37,634 nt of DNA from an uncultured Microscilla sp. (GCF_947493425.1 NZ_CANLRP010000082.1:1-37634); one strand, 5' to 3'; positions 8,561 through 17,387 are shown, numbered from the stretch's first letter. Made by a program: numbers and translations. The notes: generated by a model not told the origin, from the sequence alone.

Positions 8561-8576
8561 ACAAAACCGGAGAAGT

Positions 8577-11345
8577 ATGAGGCATTTACCCCTCTTTATA
8601 ACAATACTCATCCTTTCATCTTATTTGCAGGTTACACGAGTTTTAGCTCAAATATCGCCAATAAACTACCAGCAAAAAGTAGATTCATTAGTAAGAAAAA
8701 GAAAATACTTATTAGCTAATAAACATCTTGTTAGAGTTAATAAATACTACAGGCATAACCAAAAATGGGATGAATATCTAGCTAATTACAAACAAATTCT
8801 TATTAATTTAATACAAGCCCAAGAGCTTGATGCCTTTGAAAAAAAGGCTAAGAAAATACAAAATATAATTGATACGTTAAATCATCAATCTTCAACTTTT
8901 ACCTCCTTCCTATTTTCCTCACTAGGTTATCTACACGAATTGAAAGGAAATACAAAAAAAGCAATTGAATACGACCTAAAAGCACTTGATATATATATAA
9001 AACAGAATTCATATAAGAGTGCGACAAAGTTATATATCAATATAGGTAATTCATATGAAGGTATAGGAGCATTCAACATAGCAGAGCAATACTTGAACGA
9101 AGCAATTTCTATTCTAAAACAGGCACCATCTGATAGTATATTATTAGGAACGACTTACAATAATCTTTCAATTGTATGTAGCCGTAAAAGAACATTAAGC
9201 AAGGCATTAAAGTTTGCTCAAATGGCATTAGCTATCAGGAAAAAGGTGTTACCTAAAAATCACCCTCATATAAATAACTCATATCAGCTATTAGGATTAG
9301 TATATAGTGATCTGGAACAATATCAAAAAGCCCTGTTATTCTTTAAGAAAACTTTGTTGTTTAGAGAAAAGAAATACTCTAAACAACATCCATTGGTTGC
9401 TACATCTAACTTGCAACTTGCCAATGTATACCAAAAGCAAAAAAAGTATGACCTAGCACTTCAGCATTACCAAAAGGCGCAACAAATATGGAGTAAAAGC
9501 AGAAAGTATCAAGCCCTGAGCAATTTGTATAATTTTATGGCAAAGGCGTATCATACCCAAAAAAACCATCAAAAAGCCCTCCTCACTTACCAAAAAGCCC
9601 TTTGTTACAATTCCAAAACTTTCAAAGACAGTAGCAATGTTGCTGTAACTCCAGGCATTAACGAGTACAACAATGGACGGTTATTTATGGAAACCCTGCG
9701 GGGCAAGGCGGCGGTATTGGTGGCAAAGGGCGATGCGGGCTCGTTAGAAGTTGCCCTCAAAACTTATCAATTATGCGATGAGTTGATCCAAAAATTCAGG
9801 CAGCAGTATGTGCGGCACCAGGATAAGCTCATGCTGGCAAAAATATCGGCTGAGGTATACGAAAATGCCCTGGTGACTTGCTACCGTTTGATGCGTCAGC
9901 AAAGAAACAAAGAGGCTTTGTATACCCAATTAGCGTTTCACTTCTCAGAGCGCAACAAGGCATCTATTTTGCGCGAAGCACTGCAGGAAGCCAACGCCCG
10001 CTTTGGTTTGCCTCAACAACTGGTAGACCAAGAGCAAGACCTCAAGGTAAACCTGGCTTATTATACCAAACAGTTGGCTAATGCCCAGGCACGCAAAGAC
10101 AGCGTAAAAATCAACCGTTACCAAAACAAGTTGTTTGACCTCAACCAACAACATGAACAATTGACCCAAACCTTGGAAAAAAACTACCCAAGTTATTATC
10201 AACTCAAGTACAAAACCGCTTTGGTGAGCCTGAAGCGCATCCAACAATCGTTGCCTGCCCAGGCTTTGTTGGTAGAGTACTTTACCACGCCTCATCAACT
10301 ATACGCTTTTGCGGTGTCTAAAACCCAAGCCAAAATGTTGGCCTTGCCGGGGGGCAAAGCGTTTCATGGCATTATTAGAAAATACGGTCGTAGTATCAAA
10401 ACCCGTAAGCGCGCCGGAGATTTTGCCAAGGCGTCTTACCAAGCCTACCAAACCCTGATGGCACCCCTTGAGCCCTATATGGGCAACAAAACCCAAATTA
10501 TTGTCATCTGCGATGGCAAATTGTTGGGCGTTCCGTTTGAACCCTTGATTAGCAAAAAAGCTCCAGACCTGGTCGCCCAGTTTGCCGGGCTTGATTTTAT
10601 GATTAAGAAATACCAGTTTTTTTATCATTATTCGGCCAACCTCATGGTACAAAAAATGTTGCGCAAGCAACCCGCCCAACGCAACGATTTTTTGGGCATG
10701 GCACCCGTATTTACCAAAAACAGCCAAGGCAATACCCGCGATGAAAGCGCCAACCAACCCCCTCAGGCGTTGCCTTACACCGAAAAAGAAATTGATAAAA
10801 TAAGCGACGTGTTTAAGCAAAACGGGCGCCACCAGATAAAGTCGGTGTTGCATACCCAAGCCACCGAGCAAAGCTTTAAAACTATAGGGCAGCAGTACAA
10901 GTATATCCACCTGGCCACCCATAGCGTGACCAACGCCCAACAACCCGAACTTGCCTATATTCAGTTTGAGCCTACCCCAAAAAGCAAAGACAGCTACAAC
11001 GAGGGCAAGCTATACGCCAACGAGATTTACGCCTTGAGCCTCAACGCCGATTTGGTGGTGTTGAGTAGTTGTGAGTCGGGGTCGGGCAAGATAGAACGGG
11101 GCGAAGGTATGATGGGGCTCAACCGGAGCTTTTTGTATGCGGGTGCCCGCCACGTGATGTATTCGTTGTGGAAGGTAAAAGACCGCCCTACGAGCGAGTT
11201 TATGATCAGCTTTTATAAAAAACTGGTAGTAGGCAAACATTCTTTTAGCAAGGCGCTACAGCTTGCCAAACAAGAGTACATCAAAACTCACCCCCTAAAG
11301 CGTCCTCACGATTGGGCAGGTTTCCTGATCATAGGGCAGCTTTAA
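8577..11345 (+). CDS. Exported TPR-CHAT caspase-like protease
   Basis: The 922-residue product has a Sec signal (about 1-25, ending VLAQ). TPR repeats cover about 110-350 (for example SATKLYINIGNSYEGIGAFN and LALQHYQKAQQIWSK). A helical linker region spans about 370-540, and the CHAT domain fills about 560-922. CHAT proteases are clan CD cysteine peptidases. The catalytic His lies in YIHLATHS (His782) and the Cys in VVLSSCESGSG (Cys832), both intact. The C-terminus (HDWAGFLIIGQL) is the usual end of the domain. The TPRs probably sense a partner that switches on proteolysis. Two ECF sigma/anti-sigma pairs flank it. The first about 1 kb is visibly more AT-rich than the rest, suggesting mosaic origin. 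Confidence 0.93.
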   Translation: MRHLPLFITILILSSYLQVTRVLAQISPINYQQKVDSLVRKRKYLLANKHLVRVNKYYRHNQKWDEYLANYKQILINLIQAQELDAFEKKAKKIQNIIDTLNHQSSTFTSFLFSSLGYLHELKGNTKKAIEYDLKALDIYIKQNSYKSATKLYINIGNSYEGIGAFNIAEQYLNEAISILKQAPSDSILLGTTYNNLSIVCSRKRTLSKALKFAQMALAIRKKVLPKNHPHINNSYQLLGLVYSDLEQYQKALLFFKKTLLFREKKYSKQHPLVATSNLQLANVYQKQKKYDLALQHYQKAQQIWSKSRKYQALSNLYNFMAKAYHTQKNHQKALLTYQKALCYNSKTFKDSSNVAVTPGINEYNNGRLFMETLRGKAAVLVAKGDAGSLEVALKTYQLCDELIQKFRQQYVRHQDKLMLAKISAEVYENALVTCYRLMRQQRNKEALYTQLAFHFSERNKASILREALQEANARFGLPQQLVDQEQDLKVNLAYYTKQLANAQARKDSVKINRYQNKLFDLNQQHEQLTQTLEKNYPSYYQLKYKTALVSLKRIQQSLPAQALLVEYFTTPHQLYAFAVSKTQAKMLALPGGKAFHGIIRKYGRSIKTRKRAGDFAKASYQAYQTLMAPLEPYMGNKTQIIVICDGKLLGVPFEPLISKKAPDLVAQFAGLDFMIKKYQFFYHYSANLMVQKMLRKQPAQRNDFLGMAPVFTKNSQGNTRDESANQPPQALPYTEKEIDKISDVFKQNGRHQIKSVLHTQATEQSFKTIGQQYKYIHLATHSVTNAQQPELAYIQFEPTPKSKDSYNEGKLYANEIYALSLNADLVVLSSCESGSGKIERGEGMMGLNRSFLYAGARHVMYSLWKVKDRPTSEFMISFYKKLVVGKHSFSKALQLAKQEYIKTHPLKRPHDWAGFLIIGQL

Positions 11346-11513
11346 AATCAATTTAAGAGGAGCAAGGTTTAAGCAACAAGTCGCAAGCCTTCAATGAGTA
11401 GTATAATAGCTTTATAATGAGTGAGTTACTCCTTACTTGTAGCACCGATATACATCGGTATCTAAGGACTTATGGCTAACTGCTTACTACCACTACTTAT
11501 TAAAAATAACCCG

Positions 11514-11565
11514 AACAAAAAATCGCAAAAGTTTGAGTTTACTCAAACTTTTGCGATTTTTTGTT
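11514..11565. terminator. Bidirectional terminator between CHAT and anti-sigma genes
   Basis: Two perfect 25-bp arms (core TCGCAAAAGTTTGAGT) with a 2-bp loop, flanked by A and T runs. It separates the plus-strand CHAT gene from the convergent minus-strand anti-sigma gene and serves both. Confidence 0.88.
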
Positions 11566-11598
11566 TTATCAAGCATTAGAATCTTGTTTAGTTGGTCA

Positions 11599-12636
11599 TT
11601 ACTTTACTTTTTTAAACTTGCCAATAAAGAGTTCTTCTTCTTCGTTGGTGAGTTTCCAGTAATAAGTACCTTTCTTGAGGTCATTCATTACATGCTTGAT
11701 AGTTTTGCTATCTTTTACCTTTTTCAAGGGCAATTCCATCACCACTGCTTTGGTCATAGATTGGGCATTGTATATGGTAAGTAGCAAAGTACTTTTGCCT
11801 TCATACTTCACCTCAAAAACCACTTCTTTGGCGGCAAGGTCGTTGCCAGTAATGGGGCTTATCACGCTTACCGCATCGGCACCCCGGCTTGTTTGGTAAT
11901 TGCTTAGCTCATCTTCCCAATATTTGATTTCTTGCTTGTTGATCGCAATCAACTGTTGCATTTCTTTGTCTTTGGTTAAATCATTGGCAAGCGTTTTGGC
12001 AGTTACTTCCTTTGCTGGAATCTTGGTTACCACAGGTTTAGGGTTGTTATTGCTGGCAAGTGTTTGAGGGTTTATGACAGACTCATTGTGCCCGGTAATT
12101 GCCTTGGGGGGTGTTTTTATCTCCGGTTTAGGCTCTTTTACCGATATTTTGGTTACATCTACCAGTGTTTTGTCCGACACATAGTTGGTAGCCAGTGCTT
12201 CGCCACCAGGTAAATCATTATTTTGTACTTTTTGATAAGTCCAGGTACCCATGCCTATCAGCAATACAGCAGCAGCAGCAGCTGTGGTTTTCCAGGTCCA
12301 TCTGGTATGCAATGGTTTTACAGTAGTTTTTGTACTGTTTGTAACCAACGTTGCTTTTTGCATACTGGCTTTGATATTGCTCAACATTTGATCGTGTGCC
12401 ATTTGATCATATCCTTTGAGCAATTCAGGTTCTTCGCTTAGCATTTTTTTGGCTACTCTTTGCAGGCGTGCTCCTTCTACTATAGCTTCAAAAAAAGGGT
12501 CATTGTCCAGCAAAGTTTCAAATGCTTCCATTTGCACATCTGGCATGGTACCTTTGAGGTAAGCAGCAATTTGATCTTTTGCATAAAAAGGATGTTTTTC
12601 CATAGGTTGATGATTAGATTTACTTCTTCGTTCCAT
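11599..12636 (-). CDS. Second single-pass membrane anti-sigma factor (putative)
   Basis: A 345-residue protein encoded 12 bp downstream of an ECF sigma gene. The cytosolic part (about 1-110) contains DQIAAYLKGTMPDVQMEAFETLL, resembling the sigma-binding region of Bacteroidota anti-sigma proteins. One membrane helix lies at about 113-134 (WTWKTTAAAAAVLLIGMGTW). A Lys/Pro/Thr-rich linker (about 150-235) leads to a beta-rich C-terminal domain (about 255-345) that looks like an Ig-type fold. It shares topology, not obvious sequence, with the protein at 6534-7400. An alternative start is the ATG at 12603 (MEKHPF). Sigma binding is inferred from gene order and topology. Confidence 0.72.
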   Translation of the reverse strand: MERRSKSNHQPMEKHPFYAKDQIAAYLKGTMPDVQMEAFETLLDNDPFFEAIVEGARLQRVAKKMLSEEPELLKGYDQMAHDQMLSNIKASMQKATLVTNSTKTTVKPLHTRWTWKTTAAAAAVLLIGMGTWTYQKVQNNDLPGGEALATNYVSDKTLVDVTKISVKEPKPEIKTPPKAITGHNESVINPQTLASNNNPKPVVTKIPAKEVTAKTLANDLTKDKEMQQLIAINKQEIKYWEDELSNYQTSRGADAVSVISPITGNDLAAKEVVFEVKYEGKSTLLLTIYNAQSMTKAVVMELPLKKVKDSKTIKHVMNDLKKGTYYWKLTNEEEELFIGKFKKVK

Positions 12637-12648
12637 TACAGATTACTA

Positions 12649-13194
12649 TTAAACATCGCCGTCTCTCACAATCATTTTGATCTTTTTTTGAGCCCTTTCT
12701 TTAATTTTCCGATAAGAAGCTACGTTCAATTTTTTACCAAACTTTTTCTTATAATCGCCTGCGATCATATCCACAATTTTGTCTTGCTTGTGAACATCTT
12801 CGTGTTGCATAGCCGCTCTCATAATAAAAGCCTGTTGATCGTTTAAGTAAGCCAATATTATATTAATATCTTTGCCTAAAAATAGTTCGTAGGTTTCATC
12901 AGGGTGAATGGTAGGGGCATACTCGTGACTGACAGAATGGTTAACCATCATTCTGTTCTGGTGTCTATAATGATAAAAAGCCATGTTTTTGGCTATAGTA
13001 AACATCAAAGCTCTAGCTTCATCTTCTGAGGTTACTTTTTCGTTATATTTAACAAAAAAACTCTCCCATGAATTTTGCAATACGTCTTCAATGTCCTTAT
13101 TTATATCAGTATATCCCCAGAATGTTCCCAATATTTTTTTGATAAAAGGATAAAGTTCCTTATTCACTTTTTGGATGAAATCTTCTCCGAACAT
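12649..13194 (-). CDS. Second ECF-type RNA polymerase sigma factor
   Basis: The 181-residue product has sigma-70 region 2 features: DINKDIEDVLQNSWESFFVKY, then ARALMFTIAKNMAFYHYRHQNR. A C-terminal region 4 follows: LNDQQAFIMRAAMQHEDVHK, then a helix-turn-helix-like stretch with SYRKIKERAQKKIKM. It leads a two-gene minus-strand operon with the membrane protein downstream. The pair converges on the TPR-CHAT gene. It is clearly different in sequence from the sigma factor at 5951-6541, so the two are not a recent duplication. Confidence 0.85.
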   Translation of the reverse strand: MFGEDFIQKVNKELYPFIKKILGTFWGYTDINKDIEDVLQNSWESFFVKYNEKVTSEDEARALMFTIAKNMAFYHYRHQNRMMVNHSVSHEYAPTIHPDETYELFLGKDINIILAYLNDQQAFIMRAAMQHEDVHKQDKIVDMIAGDYKKKFGKKLNVASYRKIKERAQKKIKMIVRDGDV

Positions 13195-13721
13195 CTATCT
13201 TCTTATTGAACCTTTACTAATACAATGCATACAAGAGGTAAAAATGACATGCCAATGTTTTTTTTTCATCATTTCGTACAATACACTCATCGAATGTGCC
13301 TAAGGAATGGTGAAAAAATCACCTTCAAACCGAAAGGTTTTTTTGGCTATTCCCAGGTGCCTGACCATTCGTCAAAAGTTAGGGGGTACTATGGATGACC
13401 GCCCTGTTATTATCTTCAATTTACCAATGCCTGATAAATCAGCTGTTAAACTCAAATATATACTATGTTGATCTTTAACGGATTTTTTGATGGAAGGAAC
13501 ATGCCAAGCCACAATTTTGTAAAATGAGAGTGTACTTCACTGTTCAATGTATAATTTTAAATAGCTAAATATTTAATTATCGGGTAATTCAGCACATCCC
13601 ATTATTTTGCTGTTTGCTTTGCCCGTGTATAGCGTTTAGTATAAAAATACTAATTATATTGTGTTATACAGATATTGCTTATAACTTTGACAATATCCAT
13701 TGCAGGAAAAGATTTAGGAAG
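13195..13721. other. Gene-free divergent intergenic region with hairpins
   Basis: It should hold the promoters of the sigma gene (-) and TetR gene (+). Small hairpins are present at 13309-13323 (GGTGA/TCACC) and close by (AAACC/GGTTT). The stretch starting GGAATGGTG near 13304 resembles the end of the 159-bp element found later, but no second end was found. The frame of the TetR gene is open upstream from 13614 without TetR-like sequence. Confidence 0.45.
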
Positions 13722-14381
13722 ATGAAAGAAAGCAAAAAGAAAATTATCCAGACGGCAATAGATTTATTCAACCAACATGGAGTGGGTAATGTACGGGTGC
13801 ACGACATAGCGGCGGCTGCGCATATAAGCCCCGGTAACCTTACTTATCATTTCTCTACCAAAAAAGCATTGATGGAGGCAGTGTATGACTATATGAAACA
13901 ATGCCTTGAGGGAATGACCCTCGAAAACAGTCACCTGGAAGTAGCCTTTGATGCCTTGAGTATTACCCGTGATTATTTAAGGTTTCAAATTCAATTCCGT
14001 TTTTTCTATCGTGATACGCTGGAAATAATGAAGTTGTTTCCTGACATAAGGCAGGCCTATAAAAAAAGAATCCAGAATGTAATTAGCTTTAACCGCAATG
14101 TAATAGACCTTGCTGTTGAACAAGGCTACATGAGAACAGAGTCGCACCAGGGGCAATACGATGTGTTGGCACGCAATGCCTGGGCGGTACTCAACTCCTG
14201 GCTGATAGAGCGTGAAATCATGAATACCGATGTACAAGAAGGGATCAGGGCGTCGCTGGAGTTACACTATCCTCATTTTACCCCCAAAGGGCAGGCTTTT
14301 TATTACAAAATGATTGATTTATTGCCTGGGCTGGTAGCAGCCGAAAGTGGCATCAAATCGTCTTTTGAAGGCTATGAGTAA
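13722..14381 (+). CDS. TetR/AcrR-family transcriptional regulator
   Basis: The 219-residue protein has an N-terminal TetR DNA-binding domain: KKIIQTAIDLFNQHGVGNVR, then the helix-turn-helix around DIAAAAHISPGNLTYHFSTK (about 25-48). The rest is a helical ligand-binding or dimerisation domain rich in aromatic residues. I chose the ATG at 13722 because an AGGAAGA motif lies just before it and the domain starts there; upstream in-frame sequence is not TetR-like. It precedes the DUF1330 and quinone reductase genes, which have their own candidate promoter. It may regulate them or itself; the inducer is unknown. Confidence 0.88.
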   Translation: MKESKKKIIQTAIDLFNQHGVGNVRVHDIAAAAHISPGNLTYHFSTKKALMEAVYDYMKQCLEGMTLENSHLEVAFDALSITRDYLRFQIQFRFFYRDTLEIMKLFPDIRQAYKKRIQNVISFNRNVIDLAVEQGYMRTESHQGQYDVLARNAWAVLNSWLIEREIMNTDVQEGIRASLELHYPHFTPKGQAFYYKMIDLLPGLVAAESGIKSSFEGYE

Positions 14382-14392
14382 TTCGCAAACTA

Positions 14393-14420
14393 TTGATTAT
14401 TAATGATTTAAATATATTTG
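14393..14420 (+). promoter_or_regulatory. Candidate promoter of the DUF1330/quinone reductase pair
   Basis: TTG at 14393-14395 and TATATTTG at 14413-14420 (match to TAnnTTTG) are separated by 17 bp, 38 bp before the DUF1330 start. No operator-like palindrome was seen beside it. Confidence 0.5.
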
Positions 14421-14457
14421 TAGCTCACGGCTACCAAACAATCTTCTAATTATTATT

Positions 14458-14862
14458 ATGCAATTAACCAATCAAATTACTGCTACGGCAGACCAAATAA
14501 AGGCGCTGATAAAAGACTATCCTAAAGATACTCCTGTGGCAATGGTCAACCTTCTTAAGTTTAAAGAAAAAACTGACCAAGGCAATGAGAGTGGACAAGA
14601 TGCCTTCAGGCGTTATTTTGAAAATATGCAACCACTGCTTGCTAAGGCTGAAGCCAAAGTGATATGGTCGGGATATGTACAAAACACCGTCATTGGTGGC
14701 GATGACAACCAACCCGATATGGTGGCTGTAGTGGAGTACCCTTCGGTACAACACTTTGTAGATCTGGCAATGTCGCCCGAATACCAGACAGTAAAAAACG
14801 ACCGTGAAATAGCCTTGACTTATGGTGGGCTCTTGGCTTCGCAAACAACAGTGAAATCGTGA
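14458..14862 (+). CDS. DUF1330 family protein
   Basis: The 134-residue protein has the small dimeric alpha/beta barrel pattern of DUF1330: AMVNLLKFKEK, an AFRRYFENMQPLLAKAEAKVIWSG stretch, then VAVVEYPSVQHFVDLAMSPEY. Members of this ferredoxin-like fold are often encoded beside oxidoreductases; their reaction is mostly unknown. It is 34 bp upstream of a zinc-free quinone reductase and probably shares its transcript. No signal peptide, so cytosolic. Confidence 0.85.
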   Translation: MQLTNQITATADQIKALIKDYPKDTPVAMVNLLKFKEKTDQGNESGQDAFRRYFENMQPLLAKAEAKVIWSGYVQNTVIGGDDNQPDMVAVVEYPSVQHFVDLAMSPEYQTVKNDREIALTYGGLLASQTTVKS

Positions 14863-14896
14863 TAAACTTCATCAACTTATTCCAAAAACAATCTCA

Positions 14897-15868
14897 ATGA
14901 AAGCGGTACTTTGTAAAGAACTAGGATTACCTTCGGCACTGGTGGTAGAAGATATAGCCAGCAAAAAGCCAGGTAAAAAAGAAGTATTAATTGAAGTAAA
15001 AGCCTGTAGTGTCAATTATCCTGATACCCTTATTATACAAGGCTTATATCAGTTTAAACCTGAGTTGCCGTTTTCGCCAGGCAGCGACATAGCAGGCATA
15101 GTAAAAGAGGTAGGCGAAGAAGTAAAACACCTAAAACCCGGACAAGAGGTGTTTGGCATAGTACCCCACGGTGGGTTTGCCGAAGAGGTAATCGCTCCCG
15201 CCAGTGGCGTGTTTCCTAAGCCTGCTGCAATGGATTTTAAAGTAGCCGCCGCTTTTATGATGGCTTATGGTACATCTTATCATGCGCTCAAAGATCGGGC
15301 TCACTTGCAAGAGGGTGAAACCTTGCTTGTGCTGGGAGCTTCGGGTGGGGTAGGACTAGCAGCTATAGAACTGGGCAAACTAATGGGGGCTAAAGTGATT
15401 GCGGCAGCTTCTACCGACGAAAAACTGGCTTTGTGTAAAGAGTATGGTGCTGACCAAACCATTAATTATACCCAGGAAAACCTCAAAGAACGGGTAAAAG
15501 CCTTGACCAATGGCCAAGGGGCCGATGTGGTGTACGACCCGGTAGGAGGCGACTATAGCGAAGCGGCTTTGCGTGCCACTGCCTGGGAAGGACGCTTTTT
15601 GGTCGTAGGGTTTCCGGCGGGTATTGCCCAAATAGCCTTAAATTTGCCTTTGCTCAAGGGTTGCCAGATTGTAGGGGTGTTTTGGGGAAGTTTTGCGATG
15701 CGATCGCCCCAAAAGAATATGCAAAATACGATGGCGTTGATTAACCATTACACGAAGGGAGAGTTAAAACCCTATATAGATAAAGTGTATTCATTAGAGC
15801 AAGCCCCCCAAGCTCTACAGGATATGATGGATAGAAAAACCAAGGGGAAGGTAATAGTACAGCCTTAG
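14897..15868 (+). CDS. Zinc-free NADPH:quinone oxidoreductase (MDR superfamily)
   Basis: At 323 residues it has the normal length. The N-terminal GroES-like half contains VKACSVNYPDTLIIQGLY and FSPGSDIAGIVKEVG. The Rossmann nucleotide-binding motif is GASGGVGLAAIELG (about 147-160), followed by GADQTINYT and a GADVVYDPVGG segment. The catalytic-zinc cysteine and histidines of alcohol dehydrogenases are missing, so it should be a quinone or enone reductase using NADPH. It is likely co-transcribed with the DUF1330 gene. Its stop codon TAG straddles the left junction of a 124-bp inserted element; without that insertion the codon would be TAA at the same residue. Confidence 0.92.
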   Translation: MKAVLCKELGLPSALVVEDIASKKPGKKEVLIEVKACSVNYPDTLIIQGLYQFKPELPFSPGSDIAGIVKEVGEEVKHLKPGQEVFGIVPHGGFAEEVIAPASGVFPKPAAMDFKVAAAFMMAYGTSYHALKDRAHLQEGETLLVLGASGGVGLAAIELGKLMGAKVIAAASTDEKLALCKEYGADQTINYTQENLKERVKALTNGQGADVVYDPVGGDYSEAALRATAWEGRFLVVGFPAGIAQIALNLPLLKGCQIVGVFWGSFAMRSPQKNMQNTMALINHYTKGELKPYIDKVYSLEQAPQALQDMMDRKTKGKVIVQP

Positions 15869-15994
15869 TAACGTGTTCAAAATAGGTGTCTGAATTTATT
15901 CTAAATTGGACAGCTTCAAAGCCCCGATTTCTTATCGGGGTTATTGTTGAGGGCTACGCCCGAAACCCCGTAAACGGGGCGAACACGTTACTTA
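15865..15994. mobile_element. 124-bp hairpin-rich element with TTA target duplication
   Basis: The element is 15868-15991. Its ends are 11-bp perfect inverted repeats (GTAACGTGTTC / GAACACGTTAC), flanked by TTA on both sides (15865-15867 and 15992-15994). Inside are several small hairpins: AATTTA/TAAATT, CCCCGAT/ATCGGGG, GGGC/GCCC and CCCCGT/ACGGGG. There is no ORF. It shares the 3-bp TA-rich duplication with the elements at 21.7-25.5 kb, though not their sequence. The CCCCGAT hairpin followed by TTATTGTT could also serve as terminator for the quinone reductase. Confidence 0.65.
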
Positions 15995-16567
15995 ACTTTA
16001 TTTAAATATTGCTGATTATAACGTTTTGCAGTGCTGATAAAAGCTGCCTTGCTCAGCCATCATTTGAGTAAAATCGGTGATACGTTTATCTGTGAGCCGT
16101 TACTTTTTGCTTCAGGTCAAAAAGTAACCAAAAACCCTCCGAATCAAGTTCGGAGTTCAAGCACCGCAGCTGTATTTTGTGGTAGCTAAAATTTGTTTCA
16201 TTTCGCCGAAACAGCTCAAACATTCCCTCGTTCCTCGGTCAGTGATCTGTTTTTACGGCTTCATTTCACAAATTTCCCCGAAGGCAAGTTCGGGATTTTC
16301 AACTTAACGCCCACAAAATAAGGCTGAGTCCAGCTGACGCAACTATCTTTACTCGATAACAGCTTTTGACTTAGCTGTAAACTAGCACTACAATCTGTTA
16401 TAATCAGAAATGTTGAACACTGGTTTTGCCAACTGGTGTTCAATTACACCTTTGCTTAAGTATAAAACTGAAGGGTTAGGGGAGTGTCACATTGCAGAAA
16501 CCTAAACACAGGTTGGCATTCAACAGAAAAACCTTTTTCTTTGTGCTCTCAAAAACGCAAAGTTGTA
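15995..16567. repeat. Intergenic cluster of REP-like hairpins
   Basis: No gene is supported here. Hairpins include GTTACTTTTTG/CAAAAAGTAAC at 16099-16128, CTCCGAA/TTCGGAG at 16137-16155, and CCCCGAA/TTCGGG at 16276-16294. The CCGAA-n-CAAG-TTCGG type recurs at 22104-22123, so these are probably dispersed intergenic repeats of this genome. The short ORFs that cross them are not protein-like. Confidence 0.55.
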
Positions 16568-17332
16568 GTGATAGATCAAAAGAAAGTAGTAGTAGTAATG
16601 CCGGCTTACAATGCAGCCGCAACCCTTGAACAAACCTATCAGGAGATTCCTTTTGACATAGTAGACGAGGTAATTTTGGTAGACGATAACTCTCCTGATA
16701 ACACCATTGAAGAAGCCAGACGCCTGGGCATTGAAAAGGTGATTAAGCACGAACGCAACAAAGGCTATGGTGGCAACCAAAAAACCTGCTATACCACCGC
16801 ACTGGAAACAGGAGCCGATATTGTGGTAATGGTACATCCTGATTATCAATATACCCCCTTGTTGATAGAAGCAATGGTGTACCCAATAGCACGCGGGGTT
16901 TTTGATGTTATGTTAGGGTCTCGCATTTTGGGCAAAGGAGCATTGCGTGGGGGAATGCCAGTGTATAAATACATTGCCAACCGTTTTCTTACCTTTTTCG
17001 AGAACGTCATGCTTAATCAAAAGCTGGCCGAATACCATACTGGCTATAGGGCATTTAGTCGTGAGGTGTTAGAAAAACTTCCGTTAGATGTAAACTCTGA
17101 TGATTTTGTGTTTGACAATGAAATGCTGGGACAAATTACTTATGCCGATTTTGAAATAGGAGAAGTGACCTGCCCCACCAAATACTTTGAAGAAGCCAGT
17201 AGCATCAACTTTAAGCGTAGTATGCAATACGGTTTTGGGGTATTGAGGGTATCTATTACCTATCGTTTGCAAAAATGGGGTCTGGGCAAATTTAAAATTT
17301 ATAATTTTAAAGAAAGAAAATCGAAAAAGTAA
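16568..17332 (+). CDS. GT2-family glycosyltransferase (DPM1-like)
   Basis: The 255-residue product starts KKVVVVMPAYNAAATLEQTY, the GT-A fold entry of family 2. The first nucleotide-sugar Asp motif is EVILVDDNSPDNT. VVMVHPDYQY stands in the place of the DxD metal motif, as in a known subgroup of dolichyl-phosphate-mannose-synthase-like enzymes. YHTGYRAFSREVL and FVFDNEMLGQ follow. It probably transfers a sugar to a lipid or protein acceptor at the inner face of the membrane; it has no membrane helices of its own. No ATG exists upstream of the conserved MPAYN; GTG at 16568 fits family starts, GTG at 16484 is possible. Confidence 0.88.
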   Translation: MIDQKKVVVVMPAYNAAATLEQTYQEIPFDIVDEVILVDDNSPDNTIEEARRLGIEKVIKHERNKGYGGNQKTCYTTALETGADIVVMVHPDYQYTPLLIEAMVYPIARGVFDVMLGSRILGKGALRGGMPVYKYIANRFLTFFENVMLNQKLAEYHTGYRAFSREVLEKLPLDVNSDDFVFDNEMLGQITYADFEIGEVTCPTKYFEEASSINFKRSMQYGFGVLRVSITYRLQKWGLGKFKIYNFKERKSKK

Positions 17333-17350
17333 CCCACGATATGGAGTGCA

Positions 17351-17387
17351 CTAGCCGTCATTTTAAGCTGATTAAAATGACGGCTAG
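17351..17387. terminator. Hairpin between convergent genes
   Basis: Arms CTAGCCGTCATTTTA / TAAAATGACGGCTAG (15 bp, perfect) with a 7-bp loop. It lies between the convergent glycosyltransferase and Imm22-like genes. No long T tract, so termination is likely but not certain. Confidence 0.65.

Noticed and set aside
11446..11461. ACCGAT/ATCGGT hairpin after the CHAT gene
   Set aside because: The stem is short and the strong terminator at 11514-11565 already explains transcript ends.
13303..13460. GGAATGGTG stretch resembling the end of the 159-bp element
   Set aside because: After about 20 bases the similarity stops, and no ATTCC end with a matching triplet was found, so an element could not be supported.
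16261..16443. Minus-strand ORF of 60 codons
   Set aside because: It crosses REP-like hairpins and has low-complexity, non-protein-like composition.
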